A DNA stretch of 64,000 nucleotides from QNZT01 sp964573205 (GTDB taxonomy: Bacteria > Campylobacterota > Campylobacteria > Campylobacterales > QNZT01). The stretch is taken from the NCBI GenBank assembly GCA_964573205.1, contig CAZNIT010000041.1, forward strand, positions 104,619 to 168,618, in the 5' to 3' direction. A program made the translations under genes and the position numbers. Of the stretch, positions 8,964 to 18,691 are shown in pieces. The stretch's first letter is position 1. Each line of letters starts with the position of its first letter. The notes beneath the pieces are model-generated. The model had not been told where the DNA came from. It was given only the letters and a program-made list of their open reading frames with translations, and made no database searches.

Positions 8964-9519
8964 ACAGATTCGAGCCTAAAACAAGATAAGTCACACCCTC
9001 TATTTTATCACTGCTTTTAACGCCTCCAATAACGGCTACATCGTGTTTTGAGGCTTTTGCGAGCAGGCTTGTTTTTTCACCTAGAATATTGGTTACCTCT
9101 TTTGTTAAGGTGGCTCTGTACGCACCCAGTCCGATATAATCCAAAGGAAGGTCGTTAGCCTTTTGGATTTGTGACAAGTTATGCGTGGAGAGTCCTAAAA
9201 TTTTGTCTTTTAATTCATTTTTTAACCACATTACGGATTTTTCGATATCTGTTTCGTATCGTAACACATCTTCTTGTCCGACATGAAGGCCGTCAACCTC
9301 TTTCGCAAGCTCCAAATCATCGTTTGCAATGACGGTTCCTTTAAAAAATTTTTTAAAATATAAAATATTCTTAAGTTTAATATGAGTTGAATTTATCTTA
9401 TCTCTATATTGAACTATCTGTGCCGCCCTTACTTTCGGTAGATCTAAAAACTCTTCGAACGATAAACCTTTTCTTCGATTCAACTCAAAATCGAAAAGAG
9501 CGTAAATCTTATGTCGCAT
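8953..9519 (-). CDS. Thiamine-phosphate-synthase-like protein
   Basis: 188 aa TIM-barrel protein with the ThiE pattern DGLHVGQED, LGLSTHN, DYIGLGAYRATLTKE and VAVIGGVK. ThiE couples the thiazole and pyrimidine phosphates into thiamine phosphate. Several positions differ from canonical ThiE: the usual GPxxPTxTK phosphate loop reads GAYRATLTK, and the protein is short. It may therefore be a diverged ThiE or a TenI-like paralogue. It overlaps both accD and rlmH, the standard arrangement in this lineage. Confidence 0.75.
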   Translation of the reverse strand: MRHKIYALFDFELNRRKGLSFEEFLDLPKVRAAQIVQYRDKINSTHIKLKNILYFKKFFKGTVIANDDLELAKEVDGLHVGQEDVLRYETDIEKSVMWLKNELKDKILGLSTHNLSQIQKANDLPLDYIGLGAYRATLTKEVTNILGEKTSLLAKASKHDVAVIGGVKSSDKIEGVTYLVLGSNLYEN

Positions 9520-10438
9520 CGGAGATATCGTGATTTGTTCGAACTAAATCTTCTTTGCGTCTTTTAGGTCTGCGACTGTCAGCCGTTTGCGATAGATTGT
9601 GTCCGAAATAATAAAGTAGATCCGCAACTGTCTGTTTCATCTTCGCACGCTGAACGATCATATCCAAAAAACCGTGCTCTAGTAAAAACTCCGATCTTTG
9701 AAAACCTTCCGGCAATTCGGCTCCGATAGTCTGTTTAATAACCCTTTGCCCGGCAAACCCTATCAATGCCCCCGGTTCGGCCAATATCACATCTCCTAAC
9801 ATAGCAAAAGACGCGCTAACTCCTCCCATTGTCGGATCGGTAAGTATGGAAATATAAGGCAAGCCCTCTTTTGAGAGCTTTTTAAGCGCTGCGGAAGTTT
9901 TAGACATTTGAAGCAGAGAAAACGTACTCTCTTGCATTCTCGCCCCGCCGCTAGCGCTAACTATGACAACGGCATGTCTTTTCTTTATGGCTCGGTGAAC
10001 GGCTCTTACTATCTTTTCACCCTCTACGGATCCTAGGCTACCTCCCATAAAAGAGAAATCGAACACTACCAATTGAGTAGCGATACCGCCGATAAGACAC
10101 TCCCCACTAACTACGGAAGATCTTTTACCGGTTTTTTTCTCACTCTCGGCAACTCTTTTTTTATAAGACTTCTTATCCACAAATCCAAGCGGATCGACCG
10201 GCAAAAGATCACCGTCATACTCTTTAAAGGTTCCCTTATCAGCAAGAAGAGCCACTCTTTTTTCTTGATCTATTCTCATATGGTATTTACATTTTGGACA
10301 CACCTGAAAAAGATTTTCCACCTCTTTATAATACATAAGAGAGTTACATTTTGGACATTTTATCCAATGACTGGGAGCTTCATCACGCGACGGTTGCTGT
10401 TTTCTGAAGTTTTTGAAAATATCACCAAAGTTCATCAT
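9509..10438 (-). CDS. accD: Acetyl-CoA carboxylase carboxyltransferase beta subunit
   Basis: 309 aa. With AccA it transfers the carboxyl group from biotin to acetyl-CoA, giving malonyl-CoA for fatty-acid synthesis. The N-terminal C4 zinc finger (CPKC...CPKC, about residues 24-46) and the crotonase-fold GGARMQE and DPTMGGVSASFA blocks are clear. The C-terminus is a short basic tail (SRRPKRRKED). The start overlaps the stop of the upstream inositol-phosphatase-family gene by 4 bases. Confidence 0.96.
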   Translation of the reverse strand: MMNFGDIFKNFRKQQPSRDEAPSHWIKCPKCNSLMYYKEVENLFQVCPKCKYHMRIDQEKRVALLADKGTFKEYDGDLLPVDPLGFVDKKSYKKRVAESEKKTGKRSSVVSGECLIGGIATQLVVFDFSFMGGSLGSVEGEKIVRAVHRAIKKRHAVVIVSASGGARMQESTFSLLQMSKTSAALKKLSKEGLPYISILTDPTMGGVSASFAMLGDVILAEPGALIGFAGQRVIKQTIGAELPEGFQRSEFLLEHGFLDMIVQRAKMKQTVADLLYYFGHNLSQTADSRRPKRRKEDLVRTNHDISDAT

Positions 10439-11169
10439 CTATCCTCTAAGAGTATTTGTTTTAATCGATTCAATATATTTTCTTGATGGCATATTATCGT
10501 TAAATCGTTTGTTTTATGCTGATACAACCCTTCGCACATGTAAAGTCCGGCCTTCACATCGAACACTCTAAGCCGTCCCTCGAGAATAACGAAAGATACT
10601 TCATGAGATAAAGAGAGAGATAAAGCGACGGCTCCCGGAACTCTATATTTTATTTTTGCCGCTTTTAACCTGTCGGCATATATGTTTGAGAGATAAGCTC
10701 TTTCAAATATCCCGACTTTCGAACTACCGTTTCTTACGATATCTTTAAAACGGATTTGATTCAGCGGCGAACAACACTGTTTTTGCGCATTTTTGACAAT
10801 AACCGTACCGTTGGCAAGATTCGCAATTATCGCGGCTTCCACGCCCCAACCGCTCTCTATCGCTACCGAAGTACCAAAATATGGAAAATTGGAGAGAAAA
10901 TTGTCACTGCCGTCAAGTGGATCGAGAGTTATTAAAAGTTCGCCTTCGCCTATATATCCGCTCTCTTCGGAATAGATCTTTCCAAAGCCGCTTAACTCTT
11001 CTACGAAAATATCTTCGGCGATTTTATCTATACCGTAAGTCCTATCTCCTCCTTCGCCTCTTTCTAAAATAGCTGAAAAAGAGGCGAAAGATCCATTTTG
11101 AAGAAGTTTGTAAATCCGCTGATTCGCTCTTATCGCCGCGGATATGAAAGAATCTACGTTAAGTGCTAT
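10435..11169 (-). CDS. Inositol-monophosphatase-family phosphatase with apparent ATA start
   Basis: About 244 aa. The family hydrolyses inositol-1-phosphate or related sugar or nucleotide phosphates using Mg2+. The metal-site motifs are all present: YSEESG, DPLDGSDNF (usual form DPIDGTxNF) and FDVKAGLYM near the C-terminus. The frame is open back to the end of gltD but contains no ATG, GTG or TTG before a GTG about 109 codons in, which lies after the catalytic motifs. The best start is ATA at 11169, two bases after the gltD stop and 7 bases after an AAAGG. It would read MALNVDSFISAAIR, matching normal family N-termini. A point change or sequence error in an original ATG is the main alternative. 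Confidence 0.85.
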   Translation of the reverse strand: MALNVDSFISAAIRANQRIYKLLQNGSFASFSAILERGEGGDRTYGIDKIAEDIFVEELSGFGKIYSEESGYIGEGELLITLDPLDGSDNFLSNFPYFGTSVAIESGWGVEAAIIANLANGTVIVKNAQKQCCSPLNQIRFKDIVRNGSSKVGIFERAYLSNIYADRLKAAKIKYRVPGAVALSLSLSHEVSFVILEGRLRVFDVKAGLYMCEGLYQHKTNDLTIICHQENILNRLKQILLEDR

Positions 11170-11171
11170 CT

Positions 11172-12569
11172 TTAAACCTTTGAAGAGTTCAATAACTTAT
11201 CTATAATCGTTTGCGCCGCTATTTTACCGTCTTGCGCAGCCGTAACGACAAGATCGCTTCCTCTGTAACAATCACCTCCGGTAAAAATAAAAGGTTTAGT
11301 ACACTCCATCCCTTCGTTTGCCAAAATTTCACCCCACTTGTTTGTCTCGATACCGTTTTCCGAGAGAAAATTCGGCTTACAAACATCAAAACCAAGCGCA
11401 AAAATAACGACATCCGCTTCAACTCTAAATTCGCTTTTATCGACTATAGCGACTCGTTGTCTCCCGCTTTCATCTTTTTGAGTTAGCTGTGTTTTTAGCA
11501 TCTCAACACCGATGACTTCCGACTTTTCATTTAACAATATCTCTTTTGGAGAAGCATAAAATGTAAATTCCGCTCCCTCCTCTTTTGCGTTTTTAAACTC
11601 TTTTTTGCTTCCCGGCATATTATGAGCGTCACGACGATATAGACACTTAACGCTCTTAGCGCCCTCTCTTAGAGATGTCCTTATACAATCCATAGCCGTA
11701 TCGCCGCCGCCAATGACCACTACGTTTTTACCCGTTATGTTATATTTATGATCATATGTTTCATTGAAATGTTTTTGTTGAATGTTTCTTAAAAAGTCTA
11801 TCGCCATAAAAACGCCCTCACCGTTTTCACCCGCGAGATTCGCTTTTTTTGATTTTTCCGCACCGATTCCGATAAATACGGCATCGTAATTTTCCATCAA
11901 CTCTTTAAACTCTATATCTTTTCCGACTTCAACATTTAAAAAGAGTTTCATCCCCGCATCTTGTAAAAATTTAAAACGCCTGAACACAACCTCTTTTTCG
12001 AGTTTAAAGCCCGGAATTCCGTAGGTTAAAAGTCCGCCGGGACGATTCGCTTTTTCAAACATTTCCACTTTTATTCCCGCTCTCATCAGATACGTAGCCG
12101 CTGAAAATCCCGCAGGTCCCGATCCCACTATCGCAACCCTTTTATCGCTGAAATTTTCCGCAAATTCAGGTTTGAGCCCCTTTTTAAAACCGTTTTCACT
12201 TATAAATGTTTCGATCGAACCGATAGTGATAGCGCCGTAACCGTCTTGCTCAAGAGTACAATCTCCTTCGCACAGCCTGTCATGAGGACAAATTCTTCCT
12301 GTAATTTCAGGAAACGGATTCGTCTCGTTCGAGAGCTTGAACGAGAGCTCCAAATCTTTCGAAACGACCGATCTAAGCCAAAAAGGTATGTAATTGTGAA
12401 GAGGACATTTGTTATGACAGTACGGATCACCGCACTGAACGCATCTATCCGCTTGAGACGAAGCGTCGGAGGGTTTGAAAATTTCATAAATCTCTTTATA
12501 ATCTTTTTTTCGCTCGTTCGATCCTCTTTTTAGCGGATCGATTCGCTCTAATTTTGTAAAATTCTGCAT
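11172..12569 (-). CDS. gltD: Glutamate synthase small subunit
   Basis: 465 aa NADPH-dependent subunit passing electrons through FAD and 4Fe-4S clusters to GltB. The N-terminal cysteine clusters CVQCGDPYCHNKCP and CPHDRLCEGDC, the FAD site VAIVGSGPAGFSAA and the NADPH site VVVIGGGDTAMDC are visible. It begins 3 bases after the gltB stop, so the two are one unit. Together they convert 2-oxoglutarate and glutamine to two glutamates. Confidence 0.96.
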   Translation of the reverse strand: MQNFTKLERIDPLKRGSNERKKDYKEIYEIFKPSDASSQADRCVQCGDPYCHNKCPLHNYIPFWLRSVVSKDLELSFKLSNETNPFPEITGRICPHDRLCEGDCTLEQDGYGAITIGSIETFISENGFKKGLKPEFAENFSDKRVAIVGSGPAGFSAATYLMRAGIKVEMFEKANRPGGLLTYGIPGFKLEKEVVFRRFKFLQDAGMKLFLNVEVGKDIEFKELMENYDAVFIGIGAEKSKKANLAGENGEGVFMAIDFLRNIQQKHFNETYDHKYNITGKNVVVIGGGDTAMDCIRTSLREGAKSVKCLYRRDAHNMPGSKKEFKNAKEEGAEFTFYASPKEILLNEKSEVIGVEMLKTQLTQKDESGRQRVAIVDKSEFRVEADVVIFALGFDVCKPNFLSENGIETNKWGEILANEGMECTKPFIFTGGDCYRGSDLVVTAAQDGKIAAQTIIDKLLNSSKV

Positions 12570-12572
12570 ATC

Positions 12573-15500
12573 CTAATCCCCCTCATCCGGATTTAACGGT
12601 GTTTTTTTCATATCTTTAGGTCTTACTATCCAAAAATCTCTAAGCGTATGTCTAAAATTATCGACTATGTACTGAGCTTTTTTACTTGACGTTTCGTTAA
12701 TATAAGTTCGAAGTAATTTTTTTATGAAGTGTCTCTCTTCATCCGATTCATCCGTATCAATTCTGGTCGCGTTGACAAGTTCCTGATTTACATTGTCGAA
12801 AAATTCATGAGCTTCGTCATATACGAACGCCACGCCGCCGGTCATTCCGGCACCGAAGTTAATACCCGTCTTACCAAGAACTACGACTACACCGCCTGTC
12901 ATATATTCACAAGCATGATCTCCGGTTCCCTCAACTACCGCTATCGCACCCGAATTTCTAACGGCAAATCTCTCTCCTATACTTCCTGCAACAAAAAGTT
13001 TTCCGCCCGTAGCTCCGTAAAGACAAGTGTTTCCGGCACAAGAAAACTGTTCGCTTTGAGTCTGAGGAGTGATGACTATTTTACCGCCGTTCATACCTTT
13101 ACCGACATAATCGTTTCCGGCACCCTTGACATAAATCGATATACCGTTTGTTAAAAATGCGCCTAAGGATTGTCCCGTTATACCTTCCAGCCTAAAAGTT
13201 ATACTACCCTCGGGAAGACCGGCATTACCGTAATATTTCGCTATTTCACCGCTTATTAAAGTACCGAAGCTTCTGTTTAAATTTGTGATTTTCTTCGTAA
13301 CTACAATACTCTCTTTCGGATTTTCTATAACTTTATAAACTTCTTTCAATATCTCTTTTTCATACTCGTTTTTATCGAAAGGTTCGTTGCTCTCTTTTTG
13401 ACAGGTATCAAAACCGTCCACACGTTTTAAAATGCTGCTGAAATCGAATTTTTTCACGAAAGGATCGTCTTTGAGTTCAAGAAGATCACTTCTTCCGATC
13501 AGCTCTTCAAGTTCGGTATATCCGAGAGAGGCCATAATCTTTCTCACGTCTTCGGCAAGAAGTGTGAAAAAATTGATCACTCTATCGACAGTTCCGACGA
13601 AATGCTCTCTTAGATATTCATCTTGAGTAGCGACACCTACCGTACATTTGTTCATATGGCATATTCTTAAAATTCTACAACCTACCATCGTCAAAGCCGC
13701 CGTACCAAATGCGTAACTCTCGGCTCCGAGCATCGCGGCTTTTATGACATCAAGACCCGTTTTGAGTCCCCCGTCAGTCTGAAGATGAACGAACTCTCTA
13801 AGACCGTTTATTTTCAGAGCGTTATGAGCTTCGCTAAGCCCTAGCTCCCACGGATTTCCGGCATATTTTATGGACGTCAAAGGTGCTGCACCCGTACCGC
13901 CGTCGCCGCCTGAGATAATAATTTTGTCCGCATAAGCTTTCGCAACGCCTGCGGCGATAGTACCGACTCCGGCCGTCGAGACTAGCTTTACCGTTATTGT
14001 CGCCTCGGGATTGATCTGTTTCATATCGAAAATCAACTGCGCCAAATCCTCTATGGAGTATATGTCATGATGAGGCGGAGGTGAGATGAGCGTCACTCCC
14101 GGAGTCGTATATCTCAATGAAGCTATAAGAGGGGTTACTTTATGTCCGGGAAGTTGTCCTCCTTCCCCGGGTTTTGCCCCTTGAGCGATTTTTATCTGTA
14201 TCTCTTCGGCACTTCTTAAATACTCGGGAGTCACACCGAAACGTCCCGAAGCTATCTGCTTAATCTTGGAACGGCGTGAGGTTTTGAGTCTCTCGCTCGC
14301 CTCGCCCCCTTCGCCTGAATTTGATTGAGCTCCGATTTTATTCATAGCTTCGGCTATCGCTTCATGGGCTTCCGGAGAGATGGATCCCAAACTCATTGCA
14401 GCCGTACAAAAGCGCTTGAAAATCTTCTCTTTGGATTCAACTTTATCGATAGAAATCGGTTTTCTATCCGACTTAAATACGAAAAAATCACGAATCATCT
14501 TAAGACCGCGGTCATTCACCGCTTTACAATACGCGTCAAAATCTTCCTCTTTAGCGGAGATACACGCTCGATGCAACTTGTTTACGACAGTCGGCGAATA
14601 GTCGTGATATTCGTTTGAAAATATAAATTTATGAAATCCGCCTATCTCAAGCGGAAAAAGTCTCTTTTTTTTATCTATCTCTTTGGCTTTTTTATAATCT
14701 CTATCAATCCTCTTCTCTATATCTTCATAACCAAGCCCAGGTATATAACCGTGAGAATCGCAAAAACAATCTTCCACGATCTCTTTACTAAGCCCGATAA
14801 CATCGAACAAAGATGAATTTCGATACGACGCTATCGTAGATATTCCCATTTTCGACATGATCTTCAAAAGACCGGCTCCGAGCGAATGGTGGACATTTTT
14901 AAAAAGATTTTTCTGCTCGTATCCCAAAACCCCTCTTCTTTTGCAAAGATCCATAACGGAAGAGAATAATAAATACGGATATATCGCATTTGCGCCGTAT
15001 GCTATAAGAGTGGCGCAAGAGTGAGAATCCACCGCTTCGGAAGTGATTGCTATGGTGGAGGTCAAGTGCCTTAATTTCTCATCCAAAAAAACTTTATTGA
15101 GCCTTCCTACGACCATCAACATAGGAATATATTTAAAATTATCTCCATCGGGACGATCATCTAGGATAATTATACGAATACCGTCTTCTCTTACGCTTCG
15201 TACGATCTCTTTTACAAGTTTTTCGAGCGAGCCTTTGAGGTCGGATTCAAAAAGCGTGGAGAAAACCCTGTTTTTATAATCGCTTTTGAATCTGGGATGA
15301 TTTTCGTCACCGAAGGATAGAAGAACATTATATTTCTCCTCCATCAATATCGGAGAGATAGCTTTAAGACGAATCGCATGATCTGGATCCTCATCGAGAA
15401 TATTTCTGATCTCGCCAAATCCGGTATTTAGACTCATAACGACTTTTTCTCTAATGGGATCTATCGGGGGATTTGTAACTTGAGCGAATTTTTGCTTGAA

Positions 15501-16997
15501 AAAATCGCTGAAACTTCTCTGTTTGTCGCTAAATGCCGCAAGAGGCGTATCGTCGCCCATAGCGCCGGTATTTTCTTTACCGTCTTTCATCATCGGCTCT
15601 ATCACCATCTCGATTATCTCTTGAGTAATATTCGCAAATCTCTGTTTTTTCGCCAAATCCTTTATCTCGTAACAATCGGTTTTATTGAACGGGAGTTCTA
15701 CGAATTCCTGAAGATATGTCATATTTTGATTGAGCCAATCGGCATATGAGTTCGTCGATTTCAAATAGTTGTCTATCTCTTCGCTTTTTAAAATCTTTCC
15801 GAATTTAAGATCGACTCCGATCATCTCACCGCTTTGAAGCCTGCCGCGTTCTATTATCAAAGATTCGTCTATCTTCAAAACACCGTACTCACTAGTAATG
15901 ATGATTCTATCGTCTTTCGTAATAACGTATTTCGCGGGTCTTAAACCGTTTCGATCCAAGACGCATCCTATGTATCTACCGTCAGTCAAACTCACCGCCG
16001 CCGGTCCGTCCCAAGCTTCGAAACAAGTACTCATATACTCGTAAAAAGCTCTTAAATGAGAATCCATATGAGGAGCATTTTGCCACGGCGCGGGAATAAG
16101 CGCGCGAGCCGCTTTAAAAAAGTCCATACCGTTTGCTATCAAAAATTCGAACATATTGTCAAGGCTGCTGCTATCACTTCCTTCATTATTCGTTATAGGA
16201 AAGAGTTTCTCAAGCTCTTTATCCGAAAAAACTTTGCTTTTGATCCATTCGCTCTTTGCGGCGGCATTAAACCTGTTTGCGGATATGGAGTTTATCTCCC
16301 CGTTATGAGCGATAGATCTAAACGGCTGAGCCAATTTCCACTGAGGAAGAGTGTTGGTAGAAAATCTTTGATGAAAAAGCGCAAATCCGACTTGAAAATC
16401 AGGATCACTCAAATCTTTATAAAATTCACGAATATGAGTGGGCATTATCAACCCTTTATAAGAGATAACACCGGACGAAAAAGATGGAATATAAAAATCG
16501 CTCTCATCTTTGAACGCAAGTTCTATTTCACGTCTTGTCAGATACAAAAGCGCATCGAATCTTTTAGTGGCTATTATGGAGTTTGCAGCCAAAAATACTT
16601 GCGTAATCTTCGGCAAACTCTCCAACGCTTGGTCACCTAGCGCATTCGTATCTATGGGAACATCGCGAAACAGCAAAACCTTGAGATCGTTTTTTACGCA
16701 TATCTCCTCGATCTTCTCTTTTTGCGAATCGTTTTGCAAAAAGAGCATACCCACGCCGAAAAGTTTAGGAAGATCGACGCCTTCGGCTTTAGCTACCTTC
16801 TTCATGAACTCTTTAGGCATACCAAAAAGCAGTCCGCTTCCGTCTCCGCTTTTACCGTCGGCGGCTATCGCTCCTCTATGCATCATGCGTTCAAGCGCCG
16901 TGACCGCATCTTGAACATTTTGATGTGAGGGAGTATTGTTAATATTTGCAAGCAATCCGAAACCGCAGTTGTCTTTAAAGCTTTTGAGTAATTCCAT
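12573..16997 (-). CDS. gltB: Glutamate synthase large subunit
   Basis: 1474 aa. Amidotransferase, central, FMN-binding and C-terminal beta-helix domains follow in the usual order. With the ATG at 16997 the nucleophile is Cys11 (NCGFGLL), so a ten-residue propeptide would be removed as in other GltB proteins. The FMN domain contains GEGGEASER and the 3Fe-4S cysteines lie in CRILRICHMNKC. AAAGG lies seven bases before this ATG; a TTG two codons upstream is a weaker choice. The C-terminal GxxGG repeats (about 1220-1400) form the beta-helix. First gene of the gltBD unit and divergent from recO. Confidence 0.97.
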   Translation of the reverse strand: MELLKSFKDNCGFGLLANINNTPSHQNVQDAVTALERMMHRGAIAADGKSGDGSGLLFGMPKEFMKKVAKAEGVDLPKLFGVGMLFLQNDSQKEKIEEICVKNDLKVLLFRDVPIDTNALGDQALESLPKITQVFLAANSIIATKRFDALLYLTRREIELAFKDESDFYIPSFSSGVISYKGLIMPTHIREFYKDLSDPDFQVGFALFHQRFSTNTLPQWKLAQPFRSIAHNGEINSISANRFNAAAKSEWIKSKVFSDKELEKLFPITNNEGSDSSSLDNMFEFLIANGMDFFKAARALIPAPWQNAPHMDSHLRAFYEYMSTCFEAWDGPAAVSLTDGRYIGCVLDRNGLRPAKYVITKDDRIIITSEYGVLKIDESLIIERGRLQSGEMIGVDLKFGKILKSEEIDNYLKSTNSYADWLNQNMTYLQEFVELPFNKTDCYEIKDLAKKQRFANITQEIIEMVIEPMMKDGKENTGAMGDDTPLAAFSDKQRSFSDFFKQKFAQVTNPPIDPIREKVVMSLNTGFGEIRNILDEDPDHAIRLKAISPILMEEKYNVLLSFGDENHPRFKSDYKNRVFSTLFESDLKGSLEKLVKEIVRSVREDGIRIIILDDRPDGDNFKYIPMLMVVGRLNKVFLDEKLRHLTSTIAITSEAVDSHSCATLIAYGANAIYPYLLFSSVMDLCKRRGVLGYEQKNLFKNVHHSLGAGLLKIMSKMGISTIASYRNSSLFDVIGLSKEIVEDCFCDSHGYIPGLGYEDIEKRIDRDYKKAKEIDKKKRLFPLEIGGFHKFIFSNEYHDYSPTVVNKLHRACISAKEEDFDAYCKAVNDRGLKMIRDFFVFKSDRKPISIDKVESKEKIFKRFCTAAMSLGSISPEAHEAIAEAMNKIGAQSNSGEGGEASERLKTSRRSKIKQIASGRFGVTPEYLRSAEEIQIKIAQGAKPGEGGQLPGHKVTPLIASLRYTTPGVTLISPPPHHDIYSIEDLAQLIFDMKQINPEATITVKLVSTAGVGTIAAGVAKAYADKIIISGGDGGTGAAPLTSIKYAGNPWELGLSEAHNALKINGLREFVHLQTDGGLKTGLDVIKAAMLGAESYAFGTAALTMVGCRILRICHMNKCTVGVATQDEYLREHFVGTVDRVINFFTLLAEDVRKIMASLGYTELEELIGRSDLLELKDDPFVKKFDFSSILKRVDGFDTCQKESNEPFDKNEYEKEILKEVYKVIENPKESIVVTKKITNLNRSFGTLISGEIAKYYGNAGLPEGSITFRLEGITGQSLGAFLTNGISIYVKGAGNDYVGKGMNGGKIVITPQTQSEQFSCAGNTCLYGATGGKLFVAGSIGERFAVRNSGAIAVVEGTGDHACEYMTGGVVVVLGKTGINFGAGMTGGVAFVYDEAHEFFDNVNQELVNATRIDTDESDEERHFIKKLLRTYINETSSKKAQYIVDNFRHTLRDFWIVRPKDMKKTPLNPDEGD

Positions 16998-17020
16998 AAA
17001 CAACCTTTAATAAAAAGTTG

Positions 17021-17039
17021 CTTATTTTACCCAAATAAG
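17021..17039. promoter_or_regulatory. Inverted repeat in gltB/recO divergent region
   Basis: CTTATTT and AAATAAG are separated by TACCC in the short intergenic region between gltB and recO. Read on the minus strand it contains TAAAAT, which could be the gltB -10 element, so a repressor bound here would block gltB. No characterised operator consensus is matched; it may be chance in AT-rich DNA. Confidence 0.3.
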
Positions 17040-17074
17040 AGTAAAGTTTTGTTTAGTTTGTGCTAAAATAAGCT

Positions 17075-17692
17075 ATGCAAGGCTATATACTAAATATCAC
17101 AAAAGTTAAAGATGAAGATCTCATAGTCACCCTCTTAACAGAAAAAAGTTTAAAAACTCTTTACAGATTTTACGGAGCCAGACATGCAAACGTAAATATC
17201 GGTTTCAAAATAGACTTTGAAATACAAACAAACCGGAAGTCATCCATCGCCATGCTTCGCAATGTACTGCATCTAAGCAGTAAATGGATGACGCACAACA
17301 GAAAATTTTACCTTTGGCAACAATTCATCAAACTCTTTTATCGGCATCTAAAAGATGTGGAAGATTTGGATCCTTTTTATCTAAATCTATTAGACGAAAC
17401 GAATAAAAAGTTTTTAAAACAAAATCCCCTAAGATGCATCGTAGAATCCTACATAAAACTACTTGAATTTGAAGGAAGGCTTCATGACGAATTTATCTGT
17501 TTTGTCTGCGACAAACAAATAAAAGAGAATTTAGTTTTAACAAGAGGTTATCTTTGCGCTCATCGACAATGTCTTTTGGGTGATCTTTTGGAATATAATA
17601 AAATCAAAAATCTTTTTAAGCAAAAAAGCACTCTATTTTTATCGGATGAAGAGACGAAAACTTTATGGAAAATTATTCAAGAAGGATTATGA
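17075..17692 (+). CDS. recO: Recombination mediator RecO (short epsilon type)
   Basis: 205 aa, the length of the short RecO of Helicobacter and relatives. An N-terminal OB-fold (about 1-75) is followed by a helical domain and a cysteine cluster CFVCDK...CAHRQC (about 148-172), the usual zinc site. It helps load RecA onto SSB-coated DNA in RecFOR-type repair. It is the only plus-strand gene among the first 22 kb. It converges with fabH, the two stops overlapping by 6 bases. Confidence 0.85.
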   Translation: MQGYILNITKVKDEDLIVTLLTEKSLKTLYRFYGARHANVNIGFKIDFEIQTNRKSSIAMLRNVLHLSSKWMTHNRKFYLWQQFIKLFYRHLKDVEDLDPFYLNLLDETNKKFLKQNPLRCIVESYIKLLEFEGRLHDEFICFVCDKQIKENLVLTRGYLCAHRQCLLGDLLEYNKIKNLFKQKSTLFLSDEETKTLWKIIQEGL

Positions 17693-18679
17693 CTGATTAA
17701 AATGCACGAGCGCGCTTCCCCAAGTAAGACCGCCGCCGAAAGTATCGAGTAACATCAAATCGCCCTCTTTCAATTTTCCGTTTTCATACCAGTCGTTGAT
17801 CGCCATAGGAATCGAAGCCGCCGAAGTATTTCCGTACTTTGAAACCGTAAGGACAATTTTTTCCTGCGGAAATTTCAACTTTTTACCAACAGCGTCGATA
17901 ATACGAAAGTTCGCCTGATGGGGAATAAAAAAATCTATATCTTCGCTTGTTAGAGAGTTCTTTTTCAAAATTTCTCGAACATCTTTTGTCAGCGTATTTA
18001 CGGCGAGTTTAAAAGTCTCGTTCCCTTTCATCTTGAGGTAATGCATCTTTTTTTCGATAACATCTATCGAACAAGGATTTTGTACTCCGCCGCCGGGCGT
18101 AATAAGAAAATCCTGATAAGCTCCGTCCGAGGATGTATGAATATCCAAAATCGATCTATTTCTATCTTCACAAGTGCTTATCACGGCCGCACCCGCACCG
18201 TCGCCGAAAAGTACGCAAGTGGTTCTGTCGGTATAATCGACTATGGCACTTAATTTTTCGGCACCTATAATTAGTACGTTTTTTTTCATACCGGATTCGA
18301 TAAACGCTTTTGCAATACTAAGAGCATAGACAAAACCGCTGCAAGCCGCGGATATATCAAAAGCCGTAGAGTTTTTTATACCCAATTTATCCGCAACGAC
18401 GCAAGCGGTAGAAGGCATGCAAAAAAAATCCGGCGTTATCGTAGCACAAATTATCGCATCTATACGATCTCTTTTTATACCGCTTCGCTCTATCGCCGCA
18501 ACCGCGGCTTTGTAAGCCAAATCACTTGTCGATTCGTCATCGTCGGCGATATATCGATTTTGAATTCCCGTTCTTTGTTTGATCCATTCATCACTCGTAT
18601 CGACGATCTTTTCAAGATCGGAATTTGTCAGAGTTCTCGAAGGAACATATGCGCCGATAGATTTAAGTGAAGCGAACAA
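17687..18679 (-). CDS. fabH: 3-oxoacyl-ACP synthase III
   Basis: 330 aa. It condenses acetyl-CoA with malonyl-ACP to begin fatty-acid synthesis. The catalytic triad is visible: Cys113 in SAACSGF, His in PHQANFR and Asn in GNTSAAS. DEWIKQRTGI is the CoA-site signature. The start is TTG with AAGGA six bases upstream; no ATG fits the family N-terminus. It follows plsX by 12 bases in the classical plsX-fabH order. Confidence 0.96.
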   Translation of the reverse strand: MFASLKSIGAYVPSRTLTNSDLEKIVDTSDEWIKQRTGIQNRYIADDDESTSDLAYKAAVAAIERSGIKRDRIDAIICATITPDFFCMPSTACVVADKLGIKNSTAFDISAACSGFVYALSIAKAFIESGMKKNVLIIGAEKLSAIVDYTDRTTCVLFGDGAGAAVISTCEDRNRSILDIHTSSDGAYQDFLITPGGGVQNPCSIDVIEKKMHYLKMKGNETFKLAVNTLTKDVREILKKNSLTSEDIDFFIPHQANFRIIDAVGKKLKFPQEKIVLTVSKYGNTSAASIPMAINDWYENGKLKEGDLMLLDTFGGGLTWGSALVHFNQS

Positions 18680-18691
18680 TGAAAATCCTTT

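Noticed and set aside
10435..10842. Inositol-phosphatase-family gene read as a 135-residue protein from an internal GTG
   Set aside because: The catalytic motifs lie upstream in the same open frame, so the truncated reading is wrong; the full frame to 11169 is given instead.
16056..16640. 194-codon plus-strand open frame opposite gltB
   Set aside because: Arg/Ser/Lys-rich translation typical of an antisense frame of a conserved gene; no start signals.
17064..17069. TAAAAT as -10 box for recO
   Set aside because: Only 5 bases from the recO ATG, which would imply a leaderless mRNA; too weak to call.
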